A DNA stretch of 64,000 bases from Tiliqua scincoides (Eukaryota > Chordata > Lepidosauria > Squamata > Scincidae), in assembly GCF_035046505.1 (NCBI RefSeq), contig NC_089821.1, positions 310,613,368 through 310,677,367 on the forward strand, read 5' to 3'. Every line of letters begins with the position of its first letter. Positions within the stretch are counted from its first letter, which is position 1. The notes beneath the pieces were generated by a model. It searched no databases. It was not told the origin of the DNA and was given only the letters and a program-made list of their open reading frames with translations. The translations under genes and the position numbers were made by a program. Shown here in pieces: positions 21,562 to 32,366 of this stretch.

Positions 21562-21805
21562 CTCTGGGGCAGCCATTTTCAACCACTGTTCCGTGGCACA
21601 CTGGTGTGCTGCAAATGGTCTACAAGTGTGCCACAGAATTTGGGGGAAGGTCATTTATTAATATGACCAATGGGAGACGTGAACCCCCCACTGGCAGCAT
21701 GGTGTGCCTTGTTAATTGTCAAAAACCTGGTGGTGTGCCTTGACCATTTTAGAGCCTTGTCAGTGTGCCGTGAGATGAAAAAGGTTGAAAATAACTGCTC
21801 CAGGG
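21562..21805. mobile_element. hAT MITE (TTTTCAACC family), 228 bp
   Basis: The element is 21570-21797, CAGCCATTTTCAACC to GGTTGAAAATAACTG. Flanking octamers CTCTGGGG and CTCCAGGG match at 6 of 8. The interior GGCACACTGGTGTGCTGCA matches the family. Confidence 0.8.
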
Positions 21806-22124
21806 TATGGAATATACGAAGAGTGTGCCTTTGACTGCTGGTTCATACATTACATATCCTCAGGCCCAGGTTTAGTAGAGCAACACGTAATCAAGAGCCA
21901 CAGGCACGCCTGGCTCCCCCATGAGCCCAGCAGCACAACTCTAACCTCCCAGGGCCATTCTTATTACTTGTGAAGCACCACATACACAGCAGACTCTACA
22001 CAGACTTGTACCCACATCCGTGGACCCACATGTGGTGCGGCCACAAGTGGCTTCATAAGCTTAACCTTCATTTTTAGGGGTGTGTCTGAAAAAGGCAGAA
22101 TGCAAAGGGGGTCTCTCTCCAGGC

Positions 22125-22365
22125 CAGTGGCGTAACCAGAGGGGATGCAAAGCACTAAGTTTTGCAGGGAGCTTCCCCACAGCATGCAAGGTGCCCCTCC
22201 TCCCCCCCAGCCATTTCAGGTGGGGGGAGCAAACAGAGGCTCCAATGGCTCCAAAGGGGGGAGGAGGGGCCCTTTGTAGAGCTCCCTGCAAAATGTAGTG
22301 CTTTGCAGCTGTAGTGAGGCTCCCTGAAAAACTCAGTGCTTTGCCCCCCTCTAACTATGCCACTG
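22125..22365. mobile_element. hAT-like MITE (CAGTGGCGTA termini), 241 bp
   Basis: It starts CAGTGGCGTAACCAGAGGGG and ends CCCCTCTAACTATGCCACTG. Flanking octamers (CTCCAGGC, CCACAGGT) match at 5 of 8. It is GC-rich inside with two copies of a GAGCTCCCTGCAAAA-like motif. The same termini occur at 50457-50629 and, degraded, at 30.5, 44.0 and 57.4 kb. Confidence 0.72.
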
Positions 22366-22559
22366 CCACAGGTGCTGCAGCTGCCATGTGCCTCCCCCCT
22401 AGCTGTGTCCCTGGCACCCCCAGTGCAGCACCAGAGAAGAGGCAGGCAGGCAGGCGGGGCTGTCAGGAAGCCCCATGTGGCAACCACATGCCAGCCTACC
22501 TCGCAGGGCTGCAGCAACCCTCACAGCCACCCTGCAAGGAGGTCCAATGAAGGCGCTCT

Positions 22560-23110
22560 GCACATGGGCAGGGGCAAATGCACGGTCCCCCGCTGCTTCT
22601 GTCCTGAGCCACAGTCTGGGGCGGCCAGGACTCGCCTGGAGGAGGAGCGCCTGGGGGGCTGCGAGAGGAGAGGAAGGCGCTCTGCACATGGGCAGGGGCA
22701 CTCTCGTCTCGCTCCGCCCAGCATTGACGGGGTCCTGCTGCGGCTCGCGTCACTCACCCTCCCCAGCCGACCTCCTTCCTTCCTTCCCTCAGCCGCGCGC
22801 CGCTCCCGCGCCTCGCCCTCTCCCGACGCCGGCTCGAGAGGAGCCACTGGCTGCCATCGAGCGCGCATGCGCAAGCCCAGAGCGGGCGGTGCTTGACTGA
22901 CGTGGCGATTCGCGGAGGAGGCGGGGCTTAGGGTGGGCGAGTGACACTGTAGCTAATCGGGAAGCTCCTCCACTACGTATCCCGCCCACATAGTTCAGCC
23001 CCACCCCCCTCGCCCGGACTACTCGACCAGGTTTACCAGGGCGCATGCGCGTGTTTCTGAGCGGGGAAGGCGCGGAGGAGGAGCCGGGATGCGCATGCGC
23101 ATTGCCTCCT
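22560..23110 (-). promoter_or_regulatory. GNPNAT1: CpG island promoter with three NRF1-type palindromes, probably GNPNAT1
   Basis: This is the only CpG-dense stretch in the window. GCGCATGCGC, the consensus NRF1 site, occurs perfectly at 22863-22872, 23041-23050 and 23091-23100. A GC box (GGAGGCGGGGCTTAG) lies at about 22916-22930 and a CRE-like TGACGTGG at about 22898. There is no TATA box, fitting a housekeeping promoter. A strong minus-strand donor (GAGG|GTGAGTG) at 22757 could end exon 1. The next acceptor on that strand is the GNPNAT1 exon at 14084. A 26-bp phrase (GGCGCTCTGCACATGGGCAG...) is repeated 123 bp apart at 22552 and 22675. A plus-strand transcript from the same island cannot be excluded. 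Confidence 0.7.
22758..22935 (-). other. GNPNAT1: candidate non-coding first exon of GNPNAT1
   Basis: The left boundary is set by the donor GG|GTGAGTG (minus strand, GT at 22757-22756). The right boundary (transcription start) is not visible and is placed loosely near the GC box. Supported only by the strong donor, the CpG island and the need for an upstream exon. Confidence 0.4.
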
Positions 23111-23547
23111 AGTGCTTGGGCAGGCCCACGTGTCCTCTGCTGTTTCTTCCCCTCTGCTAAAGCGGTGCAGCAGTTCGGGGGGCTGGAATGTTTCCACCTC
23201 CCCTTCCTGCCAGACCACTCAAAGGGCTGTTACAGGCAGGGAGACAGTAGCATGCAGGGATATACTGCTCCTGAAGGTGGAGGTTCTACTAACCATCTTG
23301 GCAGGGGTGTGCAGTGGGGGGAGGCAGGTGAGGCAGAGCCTCCCCACTGGAGTCCCTGAGGCACCCACCACCCTCACGCATTGTGTGAACCAGAATTCTG
23401 CACATAACCAGAGTTTGCAGAAACTAACCCTGGCCATGGCTTCTAATTTGTGCTTCCAAACATAGCACGGCATATGGAATGCAGCGTGTAAGGCAAATAT
23501 TTCATACAAAAACCGTGACTGGATCCTCTCAACGCTGGCACCAAATG
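23111..23547. other. flank of CpG island, no feature seen
   Basis: GC content falls off after 23160. I see no exon, RNA gene or recognisable transposon end here. Confidence 0.4.
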
Positions 23548-23975
23548 AACATAAGAACATAAGAAAAGCCCCACTGGATCAGGCCATAGGCCCATCTAGA
23601 CCAGCTTCCTGTATCTCACAACGTCCCACCAAATGCCCCAGGGAGCACACCAGATAACAAGAGACCTCATCCTGGTGCCCTCCCTTGCATCTGGCATTCT
23701 GAAATAGTCCATTTCTAAAATCAGGAGGTTGCGCATACACATCATGGCTTGTAACCTGTAGTGGATTTTTCCTCCAGAAACTTGTCCAATCCCCTTTTAA
23801 AGACATCCAGGCTAGACGCCATCACCACATCCTGTGGCAAGGAGTTCCACAGACCAACCACACGCTGAGTAAAGAAATATTTTCTTTTGTCCTAACTCTC
23901 CCAACACTCAATTTTAGTGGATGTCCCCTGGTTCTGGTGTTATGTGAGAGTGTAACGAGCATCTCCCTAGACGTC
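23548..23975 (-). mobile_element. CR1 LINE 3' end
   Basis: It opens with the reversed terminus CATAAGAACATAAGAA and the antisense CR1 3' UTR (CCATCTAGACCAGCTTCCTG). It reaches the RT C terminus (reversed [17 protein letters not shown]) and stops near 23975. One base is lost in the 3' UTR of this copy. Confidence 0.9.
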
Positions 23976-24099
23976 CAGATGGGTATTCCATATAAAATTT
24001 AGGCCTTAACCTTAGTGCTAAAGATTTGCAGGGCAGAAGGGATAGAAGAATTGCCCCATGCATAGAAAAAGTTGGGGAAACACTGAGGTATGTCAAGAA

Positions 24100-24305
24100 C
24101 TAGACCAGGTGTGTGCCCCTGCTGGCCTTTTAGCCTCATCAACCATGGTGTCCTTCTGCGTCGGTTGGCCAAATTGGGGCCCAAGTTGGGGCACAGATCG
24201 TGGTGCTGGGGGATGCCTGTTAAGCACCCTGGCCTATACAGTGTGCGGTGCCACAGGGTTCTGTTTGGTTCCTCATGCTTTGCAACATCTACATGAAACC
24301 ACATT
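24100..24305 (+). mobile_element. L2 LINE fragment, RT palm
   Basis: Short degenerate L2 piece. LINHGVLLRRLAKLG corresponds to the FDTxDHxILLxRLAELG block, and the following GGTTCTGTTTGGTTCCTCATG and CAACATCTACATGAAACC correspond to the GSVLSPMLFNIYMKP block. No ends are recognisable. Confidence 0.65.
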
Positions 24306-25164
24306 TGCCTTTGCAAGGTAAAGACAGAGTATAAATTTTAAAAATAGCCACTGACAGAGCTCTCCTCGTCTGTGAATTTGTTGACTCACCTTTTAAAGCC
24401 ATTTAAGTCTGTGGCCATCTCTTCAGTTTGTGGCCACAAGTTCCAAAAAGTAATGATGAACTGCTGTGAAGAAACCCCGACTTTAATCAGTCCCACCAAC
24501 TATTTTCCATTAAGGGCCCCTGCCTGATAGTGTAGTGAGAGAGTAGAGGGAAAGGGGTCAAGTCCCTCTGGAGGAATGCACAGTGCTGCTGCTGCACAGA
24601 TTCCATACATTTTGATGGAATGTGAGTGGAGAATGTCCTGGTCATACTCATGGCCATAGAGACTAATCTGGTTGCTCAGGGCATGAGCTTTTGAGGCAGC
24701 AGCCTAGTTGGCTAGACTGAGTGCAACCCCATCAAGGACAAAATGAAGGCTTTTCATGGCTGGTTTGTCATGCATGGCAATTTCTCCATCCTAATGACTC
24801 ATCTTCCATTGCTACGGAAACCTCCAAAATGGTTCAGATTCTGATGCAGACAGCACTAGACGGTGGAAAAAGCACCCTCAATACTCATGTTTGTACTGGG
24901 CACACCCAAAGAGTCACTTTCTGTGCTAGCGTGCTCTGCTCTGCAGGAATTCTCAACCACAGAGATTATCCATAAAAAGCAGTTCTGACTTGAGTGGCCA
25001 ACGGACTAGGTAGAAAATAGCCTGGCCTGCTTCTCTCTCTAAAACAGCAACCTGATCTGCAGTCATCAGCTGCAGATAGATAGATAACCATGATTGTTTA
25101 CAGCACTGATGTTGAGATGCTGTTACAAAGATGCAGGAGCAGCACCTGGCCCTATACTGCTCTG
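24306..25164. other. intergenic, no feature seen
   Basis: Ordinary unique-looking sequence. No exon-like stretch with conserved peptide, no transposon ends. Confidence 0.35.
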
Positions 25165-25690
25165 GGCCAGGGTATCTTAGAGACCGCCTACTCCTGTACA
25201 ATCCGGCTCGTCCTCTTAGGTCGTCAGAGAAGGCCTTTTTACAAGTGCCGCCGCCTAAGGAGGTATGTGGGGCGGCAGCACGAAATATGGCCTTCTCAGT
25301 AGTGACACCAACGTTATGGAACTCCCTTTCCCTTGACTTGAGAATGGCTCCCTCTCTTGAGACTTTTCGGCGAGGCCTGAAGACCCTTCTGTTTAAACAA
25401 GCCTTCTGAGTTCATGGCCTTTATAACATCTTTTATAACATCTTTATAACATCTTTTCTACATCTTTTAGTATTTTTTACAGGCCAGATTCCTCTATGAT
25501 CTGCTGCTTTATGCTCTTTTTATCTGACTACTGTTTTTATGGTATCTGTTAATGTGTTTTTAATATGTTTTTTATCTGTTGGTTAAATTATGTTTTTTAT
25601 CTGTTTTTAACATGTTGTAAGCCGCCCTGGGTCCCTTTTAGGGAGAAGGGCAGGATATAAATAAAGTTTAATAACAACAACAACAACAAC
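25165..25690 (+). mobile_element. L2 LINE 3' end
   Basis: Encodes [20 protein letters not shown], then AFSVVTPTLWNSLSLDLRMA and LETFRRGLKTLLFKQAF, the L2 C terminus. The 3' UTR phrase TAAGCCGCCCTGGGTCCC follows and the tail is (AAC)n at 25674-25694. Confidence 0.9.
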
Positions 25691-25691
25691 A

Positions 25692-26016
25692 ACAGGTATT
25701 TATATGCCGCCTTTCTTGGTCTTATTCAAGGCGGTTTACATAGGCAGGCTTTTATAAATCCCTTATTAAATAGGGATTTTTACAAATTGAAAGAAGGTTC
25801 TTTCTTTCAAGAACCACTACATTCAAGGTGTTACACTCCGATCTGGTTTAACGTTCTGGCCTCCATCCTCCCACGCTCAGAGCAGATGGAATAGCTCGGC
25901 TTCAGCTTGTCAGCTGCTTCAAGGTCACACGGTGCTGGTGGCCTCGAACTGGCGACCTTGTGGATGTTATCTTCAGGCAGACGGAGGCTCTACCCTCTAG
26001 ACCAGACCTCCTGCCC
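25692..26016 (-). mobile_element. tRNA-derived SINE with L2-type tail
   Basis: Read on the minus strand, the head has A-box-like TGGTCTAGAGGGTAGAG and B-box-like CCAGTTCGAGGCC at tRNA spacing. A ~170-bp body follows, then a 3' end AAGGCGGCATATAAATACCT with a TTG repeat, which resembles the L2 3' end. L2-tailed SINEs (MIR/CORE type) are mobilised by L2. It lies tail to tail with the L2 copy at its left. Confidence 0.75.
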
Positions 26017-26017
26017 C

Positions 26018-26345
26018 TTTATTATTATTATTATTGTTATTGTTGTTGTTGTTGTCGTCGTCAGCTGTAGGTCCTCTGGTGCTTGTGGGTTGCAAAGAAA
26101 CCTGGGAGTGGAACTCCCCTGCTAACTGGGTAAGAGGCACTTTTTCAAGTGGGTGCTCCTCTTTTAGCAGGGAGAGAGTAAACTGGCCCTCCACACCCCA
26201 GCACTGTCTGTTCTAGTGGCTGCCTGCTGGGGTTCTTTGGCATCTTTTTAGATTGTGAGCCCTTTTGGGACCGGGAGCCATCAGCTGTTTGATTTTCTCT
26301 GTAAACCACTTTGTGAACTTTTTTGTTGAAAAGCAGTATACATAT
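26018..26345 (+). mobile_element. MIR-like/L2-tailed SINE, copy 1
   Basis: Starts after an ATT/GTT microsatellite. The distinctive 3' part is TTTAGATTGTGAGCCC, CTGTAAACCACTTTGTGAAC and GTTGAAAAGCAGTATACATA. The same element lies reversed at 53325-53530. The tRNA head is not clear in this copy. Confidence 0.65.
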
Positions 26346-26874
26346 ATATATTTATTATTAAACATATTAAATAATAATGATAATGACAACAACTCCCAGG
26401 GGAAGGGCATAATTAGCAAGGAAGCTGGCATGCTACATGGCTAGGAAGAGAGGTGTGGCACATACTTCCGAGTCATAGTGGCTGCGTTTGGAGGTAGGTT
26501 TCCCAAAGGCAGAAGTGCCTTGCTGTGAGATGCAGGGCCAGGCACAGGTTTGTGGGGACTCTTGCCCAGGGCAGGGCTCGGGCCCACACTCATACTGGCT
26601 TCACCCCAGTAAGACTGGTGGCTAGGGGCTGCTGCTGCTGCTCCTCCCAGCCTCAGCAGACCAGCCAGGCATTTGGGGCACCATGAGGAGGAGAGGAGAC
26701 CTGCCAGGCAGCTGTGGGAGCAGCTCAGCAGCAGCTGGCAGGAGTCAACTGCACCACCACCTTGTGACAGAGTGAGCTCCACCTCCACCTGTTGCCAGGC
26801 ATTGTGGGGTGGGGAGGAGCTGGCAGGCACATGTGCTTGCAAATGTCCAGGGAGGTGGCGTGCCACAGAAGCCT

Positions 26875-27180
26875 CATAAGAACAGCCCCACTGGATCAGG
26901 CCATAGGCCCATCTAGTCCAGCTTCCTGTATCTCACAGCGGCCCCACCAAATGCCCCAGGGAGCACACCTGATAACAAGAGACCGCATCCTGGTGCCCTC
27001 CCTTGCATCTGACATAGCCCATTTCTAAAATCAGGAGGTTGCACATACACATCATGGCTTGTAACCCGTAATGGATTTTTCCTCCAGAAACTTGTCTAAT
27101 CCCCTTTTAAAGGCGTCCAGGCCAGATGCTGTCACCACATCCTGTGGCAAAGAGTTCCACAGACCAACCACACGCTGAGT
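26875..27180 (-). mobile_element. CR1 LINE 3' end
   Basis: CATAAGAACAGCCCCACTGG through the antisense 3' UTR into the reversed [16 protein letters not shown] codons, ending at ACCACACGCTGAGTG. Confidence 0.9.
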
Positions 27181-28304
27181 GCCCCACCGCTTTCCAGAAG
27201 CTTGTCCTCAGTAAGGTATCCTCTACTGTCCCTTTCTCCTGGGATGAATCTCCCTGAGTTGGGGGGAGTCCCTCATGCTGTTGTGTGTGTTTTCTGCCAC
27301 AGGCAGTGGCAAGAGCAAACTTTCTCAGCCCTCCTCTCTATGGGCACTGACAGAGGAGGCTGCAATGGGGCCATTTGGTCAAGAGAGGCTTCTGGCTTGG
27401 ATGGTCAGATGCTGGCCTTGGACCCTCCCCCCAAGGATCCTTGGCACATGGGGCCATCCTCTGACTCCAGCCCTCCTAGAAGATGCCAGTGAGGATGGAA
27501 GCAGTGGAGAAGAGATCCAAACTGGAGCAGCTGGTGGCTTATACACCCAGAAGCGGAACATGACGTTTGCTTCCCAGTTCCCAGTCACAGCCCTGACTCT
27601 TGGCTCTCCGCTGTCATTGGTAGGGCTGATGGCCTGGAAACTCATCCTGAAGTCATAGTCCCATGGGGATGGGAAAGAGGGCTGGACCGTCCACTCACTG
27701 ATACTGACTTCAGTTTAGTATGGGGTGGGATGAGTGAGTGGGCCAGGGCTCCTGGCTGCTTGAACCAACACTTGTATCTGAAACACCCCATTTTGACGGG
27801 GAGGGGAACCTCGCCCATCGCATGTGTTTCCATTTTGTTTTGGAGACCAATTTCTTAGTGCAAATCCTTTGTGGTTTGGTTTGGCTGCATCTATGGGACT
27901 GTGTTCTTATTTTGAAACAGAAGTCCTTCAATGTGAGGCGTTTGTGCAGTTCTTGGTGAGTCTGAATAGAAATCGAGAGTGTTTGTCTACTTCTGCTACC
28001 CTCTTCCTCTGCCTGATTCACACAATCTGCCACTGGGCAGAATTTCAACCCATCCAAAGGAGCCCCTTCCTTCCCAAACACTCCTTGCTTGTTCAACTCC
28101 AACCCTGTTCATTATTCTGCATGCCAGAAGGGAGCCATTTCTGTGGATCTCAGGCATTTAACACACGGGAGAGGCAACCTGAGAAAGCCATCCTTGTGGG
28201 TGCTAGCCTCATTAGCCAAGAAAGGCAGCCTGGCAATTTCAGAATTGAAATTGCTGGCTGTCCATACACAGAAGCAGCCACTGCTGCAGAAAGTACCCTC
28301 AAAG
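27181..28304. other. intergenic, no feature seen
   Basis: Open stretches here (for example 127 codons at 27275-27658) show no known peptide, no splice-bounded structure and no repeat ends that I recognise. Confidence 0.35.
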
Positions 28305-28310
28305 GAGGCA

Positions 28311-28708
28311 AGATATGGGCTATGTCAGAATGCCAGATGCAAGGGAGGGCACCAGGATGAGGTCTCTTGTTATCTGGTGTGCTCCCTGGGGCATTTGGTG
28401 GGCCGCTGTGAGATACAGGAAGCGGGACTAGATGGGCCTATGGCCTGATCCAGTGGGGCTGCTCTTATGTTCTCATGCTCCCTGGGGCATTTGGTGGGCT
28501 GCTGTGAGATACAGGAAGCGGGACTAGATGGGCCTATGGCCTGATCCAGTGGGGCTGTTCTTATGTTCTTAACTACAATTCCCAGGATGCCTTGCAGGTC
28601 TCTTGTTATCAGGTGTGCTCCCTGGGGCATTTGGTGGGCCGTTGTGAGATACAGGAAGCTGGACTAGATGGGCCTATGGCCTGATCCAGCAGGGCTGTTC
28701 TTATGTTA
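28311..28708 (+). repeat. tandem array of CR1 3'-end units with 27-bp linker (locus 1)
   Basis: Three CR1 3' termini (GGACTAGATGGGCCTATGGC to CTTATGTT) follow one another. GGGCYGYTGTGAGATACAGG recurs at 28400, 28496 and 28636. The last interval is 140 bp and includes a linker, AACTACAATTCCCAGGATGC..., that is not CR1. The first interval is 96 bp and lacks the linker. The same 140-bp unit forms the array at 43129-43481. Confidence 0.85.
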
Positions 28709-29622
28709 AGATGCTGAAACACACTGGGCTTTTGTACTCAGTTGCTTTTAGACATTCTCTCCCTTCTTTCCTTTGCTTCTTACTCTTTGTGCGGTGGTGT
28801 CATATCACCAGCTAGTATTTGTTTAGCATTTTGGACTGGCTGAAGTAGCATTCAACATATATAAATACATATGCCAGTGGCAAAACCCTCCTTTTCCAGG
28901 AGAGGGTGCAGCAGGCAAAGATCTCTCTGAGCATCAGCCAGTGCTTGGATAGCCAGGAGCTTGGATACTCTTTGTCCACACAGCCCATTGTAACAGCAAA
29001 CTTATAATCACCCGCTTTTGCTCTCCCTGCTCTCCTCTGCCCATGCTGGAGGCAGACTGGCATCCTTTTTTTGCAGTGGGCAGATGGGGAAGACCTGAGC
29101 CATTTGTTGATTACGCAAACGCTGCCCAATAGGTGCCTGTGACACACAGTCACATTCTACAAGGCAAATTGCAACATTCCTTTTAGATGGAAAAATAATT
29201 ACACTTTCCTGGCAAAAATACATTGTGCATTTGGGTGCTGGAAAGATGTGACCTCCCCCCAAGAAGTGTGGTTTTCTAGAAGGAAACCATCTGCATCCCA
29301 CAGAATATATAAACAACTGAGCATTCAGCTTTCTGGGCAGCGGAGTAGAGTTCTGTGCCAGCCATGCTGACTTCTTGCCAGGAGCATCCATGCAGCGAAC
29401 TGTGCTTCACAAGGATACATGGGGCATTTGCTTCTGAGGAAATGAACACATTGGAGCAAAGCCATTCCTTTTCCTCTGTATTATCCACTCTAGAATCTTG
29501 GCTCATAAATCAAATGCATGGCTTTCTTTCTCTCAGCAAACTGCCCTCGACCACAGCAGCCCATTCTTATTCGCTTGGAAGAAAGAAGCAGTTCCACTGA
29601 AAGCAACTGAACCTCTGATTAA
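28709..29622. other. intergenic, no feature seen
   Basis: No exon, transposon terminus or tandem repeat was recognised. Confidence 0.35.
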
Positions 29623-30375
29623 ATATTTTGGGGAGTGCTGAGCTGGGATACGAGCAGGAAAACCTTACCAGAACACGCACCTCGGTTTGGAAAGGTGATG
29701 GACTGCACAACTCCGGGGGATCCTATTGTGGGAAGGCCTGGAAGCTCTGGGTTTGTGCGCTTCACACAGATGCTGCCAGCATTGAAAATGGAAATGGAAA
29801 GAACACAAGTTGGGTGGTAGCTATTGGGTTCTAAAAGGGCAAAAGCTCTGAAGGGGAAAGTGTCACCCAGAGATGTGACTGTTGGTGGACTGGCTCTGGA
29901 TGTGCCTGGAGAACAACTCAAGGAATACTTTGGTGATCATAGAGCGATGGAAGACATTTGAGTTTCCCATAGACACACAAGTGAACACGGAGGTTTCTGT
30001 TTCATCACATACATGGAGGAAGAACCAGTTTTGTTTTTTTAAAGTGTTGGAAGGCAGATACCATCCAATTGGTTCTGCCAAGTGTCAGCCCAAAGACAGA
30101 GATAGGCAGGGGTGGCAGCAATGGAAAGGAGGCAGAAGTGCTTCATCAGGTGGGCGACGTGGGTCCAGAGCATGTGGCAGGGTCAAGGCCAAAGCTGGAA
30201 GCAGGACTATGACAACTAGTATGATCAAGGATATGGGAATTACAGCAGTTGTTACAGCAGCTACAGTGGCTGTGATTATTCTGGGCACCACTGCCCCAGT
30301 TATGGCTCCAGTGGAAGGCAAAGTATGGGCGCAAAGACACGTGCTACTCACTAGAACAACCACCAACCCTGCTAA
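29623..30375 (+). pseudogene. HNRNPDL: processed pseudogene of HNRNPDL (hnRNP D-like)
   Basis: Intronless remnant read in several frames. It begins LSWDTSRKTLPEHAPRFGKV then MDCTTPGDPIVGRP (RRM1 of [27 protein letters not shown]...). It continues with VLEGRYHPIGSAKC (RRM2 end), the RGG-like KGGRSASSGGRRGSRACGRV, the Tyr/Gly tail YDQGYGNYSSCYSSYSG, and a final NNHQPC-stop that matches NNYQPY-stop. Multiple frameshifts and a TAG in the Tyr-rich tail rule out coding. HNRNPDL is preferred over HNRNPD/AB because YDQGYGNY and the NNYQPY end are specific to it. The parent is an RNA-binding splicing and transcription factor. This copy is an L1-type retropseudogene. Confidence 0.82.
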
Positions 30376-30429
30376 AGAAATACTTGGGGGGAGAAACCAT
30401 GGGATTGCTGCAGGGTGGGTGTCACCCTG

Positions 30430-30582
30430 ACCATGTCTGTCTTTGGGGGTCCCATGCTGCAGGCATACACCTCCGTTTTGCTCCCACCTCCCAGAATGGC
30501 TCCCAGGGGAGGGGCTGCTGGCACGGCGCATTCAGGCACCTGCAAAACTTTGTGCTTTGCACCCCCTCTAGCTACACCACTG
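30430..30582. mobile_element. hAT-like fragment (CAGTGGCGTA family), right end
   Basis: Ends CCCCCTCTAGCTACACCACTG at 30582, with CAAAACTTTGTGCTTTGC inside. These match the 22.1- and 50.5-kb copies. The left end is not found. Confidence 0.55.
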
Positions 30583-31315
30583 GCACAAGGCATGTGCCAG
30601 AGAGTGCCGTCCGGTGGTGATTATTGCGAAGTCCTCTTGCAGAACATCAGGGCTGACTGGAAGACTGTCCAGGGTGGCAGGAAATTCTTTGGTAGAAGGT
30701 TTGATGCGTACAACAGATGTGGCCGCGTCATTTTTTTTTACTGGTTCTTGCTTTTTTGTGCTCTTGTCATCTGTGCTACAATGCCAGTCTGGTTCTTGTG
30801 CTTACACAGTCTCAAATAAGATGACTTCTTCTCTGAGGCCTGCTTTCTGGAGAAAACAACCAAGCCCTGTCCATGCACATGCCACAATACATGGAGATGC
30901 AGCTGTACTTGAGTCCCCTCCTGCCTACAACTTTCTCAAGGCATCAGCCCACTGAGTCCTTGCAATGCCCTCCTGAGACATAATGCAGTCCTCAGAGTCA
31001 CTCCGGAAGCTTCCTAACTGATCAAGGATTTTGATCTCTGACTCAGTCAAGCCTGACTTGCTCTCTAGGATGCCACATGGTCTCTCTCTTTCTGCCTGTG
31101 GGTAGAAAGCTAGAATGGGCATCTCTGTTCAGGCTGAGAGCAACTCGCCTGTAGGTGGTGCTCTTTGTGCTGGAGTCAGTGACCATCCTCCGGAAATTAC
31201 ACCACTTGTTCTTTTTCTGATTCCAGCCAATGCAGTCAGATGCCCCGAGAAGTCCATGAGTAGGGAATGAAGTCATCTGTGAGTAACCATCACCACATCT
31301 TGTGGCAGTGAGTTC
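30583..31315. other. intergenic, no feature seen
   Basis: An antisense open stretch at 31318-31043 (91 codons) has no recognisable motif. Nothing else seen. Confidence 0.35.
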
Positions 31316-31380
31316 CACAGTAGCAGTAGTGGCAGTAGTGATAAGTGGCAGTAGCAGTAGTGGCAGTAGTGATAAGTAGA
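31316..31380. repeat. GCAGTAGT minisatellite
   Basis: Repeated GTAGTGGCAGTAGTGATAAG units, about three imperfect copies, ending 20 bp before the L1 target site. Confidence 0.8.
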
Positions 31381-32366
31381 CAACTGAAACTGCTGCTGAA
31401 GAGCTTAAACGGGGGAGGGGAGGGGGGCCAGAGGCAATTGAATGGCTGTGTTTTTCTGAGCTCTTGAAAGCTCTTGGGAAAGCATGCTATTTCCTCCCAA
31501 AAAACCGTGGGTCTGAGGAGATCCAAGGATCTGTGATCAGGACAGAGTCGATCCTACAGATGGAGTATGGTTTCAGAGAAGGGTCCAGCCAGGGGCTGTT
31601 TTTCTCCAAGGGAACCCAGCCATCAATGTTGGTGTTGGTGAGGATTCATCTTGAAACTAAGCTGAAGGCCCCAGGCAGGGAAAGACATTGGAACAACTGA
31701 GTGAGTGTTATTCTGCTGGGTGTGTCTGGCATTGATTGATTAATTGACTGTCCGATTAAGCTTTTGCCCTAGGGAAGAAGAAGGAGGGGCAGATTTCCCC
31801 CCTTTGGGAAGAGGAAAGAGGGGGGAGGTTTTCTCAGTTCACTTATTTGCTTGTGTGAGAAGAAGCTTTGGAGGAGACCTGCTGAGCTTGTTGTGGAAAT
31901 ATGAGAGCATAACTCTAACCTTACAAATCTAAAACTCGTTGGATTACAAATTAATCATTTTGGAATATAAACTCTGCTTTGGAACTCAGTTTTGTTTTCC
32001 TGTGGAGATCTTGGAGTGCCTGTGGAGAGGGCTGGAGATCTGCATTTCTTTGTTTTGCAAATATGGTTTATTGTGTTGAATTCCTCTCACTATCTCTTGG
32101 AAAGGAATGTGGTTGATATGGCAACAAAGGTAAGCAATAGAATCAAAACAACAGAATAAGAAGAATAGAACATCGGGAACATCTAGTAGAGTTAAAAAGA
32201 CATTGCAAGGATAAGAACAGAACTTGAAAAATGAAGTAAGGAGGACAATACACTGAGGACATCTAGTGGTGTTAAAAATATTGCAAGGCAAAGGTTTATT
32301 TGACTTAAAATTTCCTTGTGTTGGTTTTTATGGGTGAACAGTTGATTTCTTGATGATGTGATGTGA

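Noticed and set aside
22336-22900. Long overlapping open frames (117-186 codons) on both strands at the CpG island
   Set aside because: GC-rich composition lowers stop frequency. The peptides are low-complexity Pro/Arg/Ala with no homology, and frames overlap on both strands.
25692-26016. A tRNA gene on the minus strand
   Set aside because: Only A- and B-box-like promoter elements remain. The body and L2-type tail show that it is a SINE.
30925-31318. Antisense open frames (65 and 91 codons) as a possible transposase remnant
   Set aside because: No catalytic motif or repeat ends could be recognised.
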